From Arachis hypogaea (taxonomy: Eukaryota; Streptophyta; Magnoliopsida; Fabales; Fabaceae), in contig NC_092044.1 of NCBI RefSeq assembly GCF_003086295.3, positions 10,422,100 through 10,486,099 on the forward strand: DNA of 64,000 bases, written 5' to 3'. Numbering within the stretch: the stretch's first letter is position 1; every line of letters begins with the position of its first letter. The position numbers and the translations under genes were made by a program. Below, piece after piece: positions 55,691 through 64,000 of the stretch. The notes under the pieces are model-generated. The model searched no databases. It saw only the letters and a list, made by a program, of their open reading frames with translations, and was not told the DNA's origin.

Positions 55691-56706
55691 ACGTAGTCTA
55701 TAATATCTTATTTGATATGTCATCAATTTATATAGATTTAAATTGATCTTTATATGTATAGATATGAGTTATATTGGTCTTTTAAATTTTAAAAAATAAA
55801 TTAAATTAATCCTTAAACAGCCATTTCTTATTTTCTTTCGTAAATTTTAAATTTTAAATGTTTTTAATTCTACTCATTTTTATTCTATTTATTATGTCCT
55901 ACCTAAACGAAATTCTTTCCTCGGTCATAAAAAAATAGAAAGACGATATATATAGTTAATTTTATTACTTTTTATGCCTCCACCTCCAATTATTGGATAC
56001 ACACCATTCATAAAAGTAATCAATCACTAAACTTTTAGGAAAATAAGCTAAATTTTGTGTCAATAGATTACAAAATTACAATTAATAACTTGACCTTAAT
56101 TTTATTTATTATTGGTTAATCTAAATTTAAAAAATAAATATAATATAAGGTTTTAATAATTTTTTAATTAAAGTTACATTTATTTATAGATATAAAACAC
56201 TGAGACAAAGATACATAGACACAAATTTATATTTAATAGATGAAACATGAATATAAATACTATATCTAAAGATACTAAAATAATATATTTTATATCTATT
56301 TTAACAAAAAAATATAAAAACACTAAAAAAATATATTTTATTTTTTATTTTTTATTATTTTTATTAATTTTTTTAAATTTTTTAAATAAAAAAATAAATT
56401 AAACTTTTATTAAAATATAAAAAATATTAATTTTTATATTTTATATTTTTATATCTTATTTTTAGTTTCATATCTTTTCATATTTTCAAAAGCAAACACA
56501 TCTTAAGAGATTAACGATGGTTGAGTATAGTAGTGACTAATCATTTTCTTGACGTTGTGGCCACTTTGATGGGTGAGACAAATGGCTTCAAGTTTTAAAG
56601 TTGAGGGGTTTTTTTTATGGTTTGTTACAATCTCGGCTAATAAAACATGTGAATTGACTTATGATACACTAGTTACTTCCTTTTGGTATTGCTATTAAAA
56701 AATAAT
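55691..56706. other. AT-rich intergenic DNA
   Basis: No gene is seen. A block at 56190-56505 (ACACTGAGACAAAGATACATAGACAC...) looks like a common legume MITE but I cannot define both ends. Confidence 0.35.
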
Positions 56707-57913
56707 TAATTTTTAGGATAATTTATTTAAAAAATATATTTATTTAAATATAATTTTTTAAATACTAATATCAAAATATAATTTTTTATATTATTATAGA
56801 ACGTGTTATTTGTAGTAGCGATTTAGAAGAGCACGTAAATCGCTACTGACAGTCGCGGTTTATGTAAAAGATAGTTTTAAATAAAAATCACTATAGGCAA
56901 CAACCGTTTATCTGAAGAGAGACCTGGACATAAACTGTTATAGACAGTAGCGATTTATATGTTTATATGTAACGCGATTTACGTATAATGTATGCATATG
57001 ATGCTTGGCTATATATAACTATCCAAGACAGAGGTAGCAGTAGAGTGTTATTTTTTATAAATTCTTATTTTTTCACATCCCAAAGAAGTATTACTTCCAG
57101 TACTTTTTTTTACTTAAGATAGAGAGACTCGAACCCGTGACCTCTTAAGTGAGTACTTCTTGTATTCTTGTATTGTGAAATTTGAGAATTTTTAAATTTT
57201 TTATATTTTGAATTTTAAATTTTATATTTTCTTCTTAATGAAATAAAATATTTTTTTCACCTTTAAAAAAAATATCACAATAATCATGGAACACAAAATT
57301 CATTATTAAGGTAATTGTTCAATATTCTTATAGAACAATTTCTTTACCCACCTTGTCTCACACACAACCAACTCTATTTTTTATCATCTGCCAGCATACT
57401 CGATGACCGGATAAAAATACTAAGTGGTTTCCTATTAGTAAATTTGATTCATGCCTTTTGTTTTTCTTAATTTTCTCATAGCAATGCACTACACTACTGC
57501 CCGGATAAAAAACTCTCTTCATCATCCATGTGTGAAAAATGACACTCCACTACTACCTCAATATCTTAGATGAATACACATAACCAAGCACCATATGCAT
57601 ACATTACATGTAAACTGCTATTGTCTCTAACGATTTTCGTTTATGCTGCATTACACATAAACCGCTACTGCCTGTAGCGATTTATGCTATGCTTCCTTTC
57701 ACAAAAACTGCTGTGCCTATAGTAGTTTCTGTTCAAAGCCATCTTCTACGTAAACCGCGGCTGCCAATAAACGTGCTCCTTTAAATCATTACTGCCAGTA
57801 GCGGTTTATATAGTAATATGAAAAATTGTATTTTGCTATTGACATTTGAAAAGTTGTATTTGAATAAATATGTTCTTCAAAGAATTTATTTCAATGAATT
57901 GCTCTAATTTTTA
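56707..57913. mobile_element. MULE-like element with long TIRs and exact 9-bp target duplication
   Basis: Element 56716-57904 (1189 bp) is flanked by exact TAATTTTTA at 56707-56715 and 57905-57913. Its arms pair over roughly 300 bases. Within both arms the motif GTAGCGATTTA / AAACCGCTACTG (GC-rich against an AT-rich background) recurs many times in both orientations (56815, 56845, 56945, 57620, 57655, 57795). A phrase GGTCACGGGTTCGAGTC on the - strand at about 57150 resembles a tRNA-type B box and may be a nested SINE. No transposase is encoded. Confidence 0.8.
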
Positions 57914-58096
57914 TAAAGCATTCCAACATGAAATTTGAATACTTGACACTCGGTAGGATTGAGACAGGATGAGCCATTTTCACTCCTTCATGTTTGGAAT
58001 AATTATTAATTATTTCAAAAGGCTAAATTTCTAAGACAAGTACTATATTTTTTCTGAAACTGACTATACTTTTATAATTCAAAGAGAAAAAATTTT

Positions 58097-58627
58097 AAAT
58101 ATAAAAGTATCATTTTTATTTCTAATCTTTGGAATAGTTCTATTTATATTCCTAACATTTAAGTTGTCTTATTTATATTTCTAACGTTTATAAAAAGAAT
58201 TCAATATTATCCTGCTATCAATTACACATCATGAACTTTAGTTGGAGTTCTAAAAATCTCCTATTGAAGTTAGAATACATATGTCTGATACAGAATCGAT
58301 GATCCACTCTAGATAATAACTCATCAAAAATTGAAACAAATTCCTACAACATTTACATAATTCACTTTTTTAGGGACATAATTGAACCTGAACACAAATA
58401 GTGGGTACAATATTAAAATCGAACACATTCAAGTGAGACCTAATTAAGATGAATACATTTAAGTGAAAATAATTAAAAAATACAATCTGATTTGTTAGTA
58501 TAATTAACGGCAAGATAACATTGAATTACTATTATAAACATTAAGAATACAAATAAAACGATTTAAATGTTAGGAATATAAATAGAACTTACTCTAAACG
58601 TTGAGGACAAAAACGATACTTTATTCG
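58097..58627. mobile_element. Foldback TIR element
   Basis: Left arm AAAGTATCATTTTTATTTCTAA...; right arm, inverted, AAAGTATCGTTTTTGTCCTCAA. Both arms contain TTCTATTTATATTCCTAACATTT, and the pairing extends over about 150 bases per arm (AATTCAATATTATCCTGC versus AATTCAATGTTATCTTGC). It is a common non-coding legume element type. The target duplication is not clear. Confidence 0.65.
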
Positions 58628-58856
58628 ATAAAATGTTAACATAACTATTATATTTATTCGTAGGATCCATTGAAATTAAATTTCTTTCAATTCTATAATT
58701 AATAATCCTGTGATAAAATCATTTAAATAAAAACATTGTTCATCTCGAAAATAATAATTAAAATTTGAAATGTTAAAATAATCTAAGGTGACTTTGAATG
58801 AGGAAAACTAAAGATACTTTGTTATAATTTAATCACCATTGATCATCACTTTTATG

Positions 58857-61672
58857 CATAGTTGTCAAAATCGAATCGATAATCGAACCAGTCAGACTAT
58901 TGGATCACTGGATCACTAATTCAATCGGCAAATCACTCGTTCAACGGGTTAACCCGATCCCACATAAGTAAAACATATAAAATAACTAAAAGCTTAAAAA
59001 TTAACATTTAAAAAACATATCTCCAATAACATTTTAATAAATATTAAGTCTCAAATCCTAAAAATAAGTAATATGAAAATAAACATAAAATTTTTTAGTA
59101 CTATTACATAAACAACTCAATTTAACACAATAAAAATAACAATTCATGGATTATATCCAAGGAGTAACTTCAAAGTTTGGATATCTTTCTTTATCTGACA
59201 AATCTGAAGCTACATTCTGATTGGTTTCATTCAGATTTATATTTTTCACAAAATTATTATTAGCTTCATCATCATCTCGATAATCTTCCAAATTCAACTG
59301 ATCTAACATTTTAATAATGTTTCACAAATCATAATCAATAATAAGGCAAAACATTTGGTTAAAACATTACAAAATCATCCCTAACAAAAACATACCCAAA
59401 TCATCTAAAGCTGATTGAAGAGACATATTTGCAAGATCATTCCGTAAAGCATCAACTTCTTCAGGAGTTGAAAATGGTGGTGAATCTTCCATTATCCATT
59501 TTGAATGATCCTCAAATGCATCACGACAAATAGGATCATAACTTTTCTTTCTCATTCGGTTCCTATATTACCAATTAACTTGATTATTCTTATTATGACT
59601 AAAAATTTAAAATAATGCCTTCAAGAAAGAATAATAAAAAGTACCTTTGTTGTAGCCTTAAGTTGTAATGAACATAAACAAGATCATTAAGCTTTTGATG
59701 CTCCAACCGATTCCTTTTCTTTGAGTGAATGTGTTAAAAAATGCTTCAGTTATGCTCACAACCTGAAGAACTACAAGTTTGACTCAAAACACGAATTGCT
59801 AACTTTTGCAAGTTTGGTGCTCCACATCCATAAGATTCCCACCATTGATCATAACATAAAAAGAAAATACTATATCACAATCATAAAAAATCAACTCATA
59901 AACATATCACAATCATAAAAGACTAATTTTAATAAAAAATTTATCAGGCATCACTGTACTTCGCTCACGTATTGCAGACTGTCTTCCAAAGTCTCCAGCA
60001 GCATTCTTAAAGATTCTCATCTCACTTGTCAATTTAGAATTCAAATCTGCATCACCGTAAGCATATCTCTCAAAGACATCTAGTAGGCCAAAAGTTGTTT
60101 GCTTGTGCTTTTCAAATTCTCCAGCGTTAAATCAAAAAGCTAGATTTAACCAATAACCAGCTGTAGGAAGGTTTTTTCGAAGTTGTGAATCCCAACGTGT
60201 ATCTAAAATTTTCAAATAAGGATCAACAACCCTCTTTCTTTTTTTGAAACCTCTTCAGCATCTCTTCCCTAGCCTTATAAATAGCTTGATAAAGGAAACC
60301 CATTACAGCTCTATCTTCATTATCCACAATACGCAATACACGAACAAGTGGCTCAGTAAGCTTAACAATATAAGTGCATTGATTCCAAAATTTAGAATCT
60401 AAGACTTGATCCACAAACTTTTTAGCTTTGGCTTCTTTAGAGTAAGCTGAGCTTGTCCATTCTCTAGATGTCACCATAGCTCTCAATGCATCCTTTTGAG
60501 CCAAAATACTTTGCAAACCAATGAAATTAGTGGCAAACTGAGTTGGAACTGGAAGAAGTATTTCTCATCTGCCTGTGAACTTTCTCATCAAGTACAAGGG
60601 AAGGCAATGATTATAGATATATATACTTTGTAATCATTGAAGCTTGTGACACAATTTCACTCACTTCCTCTAACTTCCCAATATCCTGCAACATCAGATT
60701 AACACAATGTGCTGCACAAGGAGACCAATACAATCTAGGAAACTCCAATTCCAACAACCTTCCAGTATCAACATAATTTGCAGCATTATCCATCATTACA
60801 TGTACAACATTCTCAAGACCAACAAATAACACAACATCCCTAAGCAACTTAAACAAAGCTTCAGCAGTTTTTGAGACATGAGAAGCATCAACTGACTTTA
60901 GCAAAACAGTTCCTTTAGGGCAATAAACCAAGTAATTAATTAAAGTACGCCTACAATGATTAGTTTATCCATCGGCCATGATAGTACATCCGGTTTGTTT
61001 CCAAATCTCACGATAATCTTTAATCATCTTCTTTACATCTTCAACCAATTTACTCAACAAATATCCAGGAACTCTTCCATAATTTGGCCCTTTATACCCT
61101 GCACCCATGTTTGCAATAGCATCGATCATCGGCTGATAATAAGCTAAATTAACTGCATTTAACGGCACAGAGGTATCCATCATCCATCTTGCAATGGGAA
61201 TATCACACTTCTCCACAATTTCTTTGCTTTGGAGAATACTTTTGATAGTTGGTTGAGCTCCAAGTGCTACTGCCGATGGAAAAAAAGATTGTAATACCTT
61301 GAGTTGTTTTTCTTTTCTAGAGCTAGGTGTTGGAAGTCTTGATTTTTGTTGTTGTCGCATCTCATTACGTTCAATCTCATCAAATTCTCTTTCAACTTCA
61401 TCACAAACATTATAACTTTCTGCATATTCTTCTTGAGTTTTCCTTTTCTTGGTTCGAAGATCTTCAATGTTTTGATTAAATTGGTGTCTCACCACAGCTG
61501 GCACCTTTTGACATGCCTCAATATCTTGGCCTTTTCCAGACAAATAATGGTTAACCCTATTAATTCCTCCACCCCTAATACACTTCTCGCAATAAATACA
61601 TAACAGAACAGTTTTTTCTTTACCCACAACATGTTTACAATGGCCCCACGCAGGATCAGTTTTTCCCAGTGT
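58857..61672 (-). mobile_element. hAT transposon (- strand), decayed, 5' end displaced
   Basis: The 3' terminus is at 58857 (CATAGTTGTCAAAATCGAATCG), followed by the subterminal ATTGGATCACTGGATCACT. The body carries a transposase relic from 61672 to about 59390. The sequence stops abruptly at about 61666, where a second hAT element begins in the opposite orientation, so its own 5' end should reappear beyond the window if the second element inserted into it. Confidence 0.7.
59390..61672 (-). pseudogene. hAT transposase relic (BED finger, DUF659-type core, HATC)
   Basis: From KTDPAWGHCKHVVGKEK (BED finger continuing LLCIYCEKC...INRVNHYL, 61672-61540), through ARWMMDTSVPLNAVN and YGRVPGYLLSKLVEDVKK (about 61180-61030) and VMMDNAANYVDTGRLL (about 60800), to the C-terminal hAT dimerisation region with LSQTCSSSGCEHN and RNRLEHQKLNDLVYVHYNL (about 59790-59660). 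Stops include one after CTIMADG (60965), a TGA after CEHN where Trp is expected, a TAA shortly after that, and several shifts. The intact protein would bind the hAT ends and catalyse excision and insertion. Confidence 0.85.
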
Positions 61673-64000
61673 TATCAGAATCGAGCCGAACCACCCGGTA
61701 GGACTGAAAACCCGATGAACCCGTGACAGAGCCGGTCCAGGTGAAATTGTTGACCGGATAAGGAAGCGAACCGAAAAAACTCAGTTTGATCGGCCGAGTT
61801 TCATCAAAACTGGTGAACCGGCCGATTTCATTTAACCCAAACCGGTTTGAACTCTTTTTTTTTTTCTTCACTTGAAACGACATCGTTTCAATTAAAATAA
61901 AAAAACAAAAACAAAAACTAAACTGAGCTGAAAGTAAGAAACCCTAGCTCGAGCCTCCATCCTCTTTCCCTATTTCCCAAACCCATTCCCTTTTGCCCAT
62001 GAGAAAGACCACCTGAGAGCTGAGAGTCTAAGACAGAGAGTATGAGAGAGTGAGAGAGACCCGTTCAGCCAGCGCCACCTCACCCGGCTCACCGTGCTTG
62101 CAGTCTCACAACCGCACCACCCACCACAGCTAGCGCCACCCCCATCGAAGATTTGAATGTCGTCGCCACCTGTGTGTCCATCGCCACAGCCTACTGCTAA
62201 TGCTCGTCGCCTCCTGCTATTGCTACTGCTCGTCACCTCCGGTTTCCCTATTCTTTGTCGGCGGTGCATCAGCCAGAGCCAGGTATGTATTTTTATTTTT
62301 TTTAAGTTATTCAGTATTTCAAATTTTCAATAATTTAGTATTTTAGTTAGAATTAATTGATTAATGATGTTGATTATGAATTTTTGTTAGAATTTAGATT
62401 GTTGATTATTCAATTTTTTGTAACATATTGTTGTTATATATATTGATTATCTATGTTGATTTCTATTTGATTTCTCTTGATTGTTGATTTATGTTTGATT
62501 TCTGTTCAGTTTGTTGATTATCTATTGTTGTTAGATTATTTATTGTTGATTATCTGTTATATATGTTGGTTGCTATTGTATATTATTCTTAGTAGTTAGT
62601 AGATTGTTGTTGTATATTATTCCTAGAGATTAGTCATTTAGTCTTGGTTGATTAGGAATTTAGAATGGTTTCATCAAATACACCATCAGAAACACCAACT
62701 TCCCAGGAAAAAGGATCAACTCCTGATGCAATAATTGGAACCCAAAAAATAGTAACAGAGGAAAAATTGATCCTGCGTGGGGCCATTATAAACAAGTTAC
62801 GGATAAAGAAAAAATTGTTCTATTATGTATTTATTGTGAGAAGCTTTTTAGGGGTGGAGGAATTAATAGTGTTAAGCATCATTTGGCTGGAAAAGGCAGA
62901 GATATTGAGGCATGTTGAAAGGTGCCAGCTGTAGTGAAATGCCAATTTAATCAAAACATTGAAGATCTTCGAACCAAGAAAAGGAAAACTCAAGAAGAAT
63001 ATGCAGAAAGTTATAATACTTGTGATGAAGTTGAAAAGGAATTTGATGAGATTGAATGTAATGAGATGTGACAGCAACAAAAATCAAGGTTCTCAACACC
63101 TAGCTCTAGAAAAGGAAAACAACTCAATGGATTACAATCTTTTTTTCCATCGGCAGCAACACCTGGAGCTCAACCAACTATCAAAAGTGTTCTCCAAAGC
63201 AAAGAAATTGTGGAGAAGTGTGATATTGCTATTGCAAGATGGATGATGGATGCCTCTGTGCCATTTAATGTGGTTAATTGACTTAATTCAGCTTATTATT
63301 AACCGATGATTGATGCTATTGCAAACATGGGTGTAAGGTATAAAGGGCCAAATTATGGAAGAGTTCGCAGATATTTGCTGAGTAAATTGGTTGAAGATTA
63401 TCGTGAGATTTGGAAACAAACTGGATGTACTATCATGGCCGTTGGATGGATTGATCGTTGTAGGCATACTTTAATTAATATCTTGGTTTATTGCCCTAAA
63501 GGAACTATTTTTCTAAAGTCAGTTAATGCTTCTCATGTCTCAAAAACTACTGAAGCTTTGTTTAAGTTTCTTAGGGATGTTGTGTTATTTGTTGGTCCTG
63601 AGAATGTTGTACTTGTAGTGACGGATAATGCTGCAAATTACGTTGTTGCTGGAAGGTTGTTGGAATCGGAGTTTCCTAGATTGTATTGGTCTCCTTGTGC
63701 AGCACATTATGTTAATCTGATGTTGCGGATATTGGGAAGTTAGAAGAAGTGAGTGAAACCGTGTCACAAGCTTCAATGATTATGAAGTATATCTATAATA
63801 ATTGCATCCCTTGTATTTAATGAGAAAGTTCACAGGCGGATGAGAAATCCTTCGTCTAGCTCCAACTTGGTTTGCCTCTAATTTCAGTGCTTTAGAAAGT
63901 ATTTTGGCTCAAAAGGATACATTGAGAGCTATGGTGACATCTAGAGAATGGACAAGCTCAGCTTACTCTAAAGAAGCAAAAGCTAAAAAGTTTGTGGATC
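61667..64000 (+). mobile_element. Second hAT transposon (+ strand), runs off the window
   Basis: Starts CAGTGTTATCAGAATCGAGC at 61667, sharing the terminus type with 58857. The 8 bases before it (GTTTTTCC, 61659-61666) would be its target duplication. A GC-rich non-coding leader exon (about 61920-62282) ends at a GTATGT donor at 62283; the intron runs to about 62663 (TTTAG); and the transposase begins at 62665. The right end lies outside the window. Confidence 0.75.
62665..64000 (+). pseudogene. hAT transposase relic, 3' end outside window
   Basis: Starts MVSSNTPSETPTSQEKGS and shifts frame near 62765 into IDPAWGHYKQVTDKEK and the BED finger (LLCIYCEKLFRGGGINSVKHHL). It continues with IARWMMDASVPFNVVN (about 63235), YGRVRRYLLSKL, VVTDNAANYVVAGRLL (about 63617) and WTSSAYSKEAKAKKFVD at the window edge. 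It is the same family as the - strand copy, with its own stops (after EAC at about 62915, CNEM at 63069, NVVN at 63280, ILGS at 63741). It contains a short deletion relative to the - copy between LVED and YREIWKQ. It is not functional. Confidence 0.85.

Overview
The window is AT-rich nuclear DNA of a dicot plant. A legume, possibly close to Arachis, is my best guess from the mix of element families (SIRE-type Copia with a downstream env-like ORF, RTE-type LINE ending in a TTG tail, many GGTCCCT-type foldback elements). That assignment rests on recognition, not on a search. There are no prokaryotic features, no rRNA and no credible tRNA gene. Host genes are few and most of the DNA is transposon in several layers of nesting.

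Host genes. Two intact-looking CYP82-type cytochrome P450 genes lie on the + strand (3441-6340 and 24934-27582). Each has two coding exons split by one phase-0 intron just before the I-helix, which suggests a tandem duplication later pushed apart by insertions. Gene 2 has the canonical I-helix motif; gene 1 has Gly where the conserved acidic residue should be. On the - strand are two broken host genes: an LRR receptor-like kinase pseudogene of the non-RD type (about 28000-30080), and a seven-exon CCCH zinc-finger protein gene (about 37355 down to 31600) damaged by frameshifts, a LINE inside exon 2 and a Copia fragment at its 3' end.

Mobile DNA, left to right: an LTR-like remnant (1-1060); nested MITEs in the intron of P450 gene 1; a complete but decayed Mutator-like element (6940-12346) with 280-bp TIRs, a mudrA-type transposase relic and a convergent gene for a GRF zinc-finger, tail-anchored protein; a hAT-like element (12824-13381); a TIR element with GC-rich cargo (14178-15315); a CACTA end (to 15913); a possible TIR element with a foldback element nested in it (17220-18174); a decayed full-length Copia (18690-23571) sitting inside a Gypsy 5' end; a third Copia fragment (30210-31600); an RTE LINE (34994-36066); a local duplication carrying a hAT terminus (38341/39932); a Copia with one open 1297-codon frame and LTRs that look identical (41008-45873); an L1-type LINE relic (46430-47340); a SIRE-lineage Copia relic with an env-like ORF (about 47630-55690); a MULE-like long-TIR element (56716-57904); another foldback element (58097-58627); and two hAT elements in opposite orientation, one apparently inserted in the other (58857 to the window end).

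How it fits together: the two P450s are the only host genes here likely to make full proteins, and the Copia at 41008-45873 is the only element that looks able to act on its own. The most unusual structure is the MULE, because its two-gene convergent layout recalls maize MuDR but the second gene belongs to a different family.
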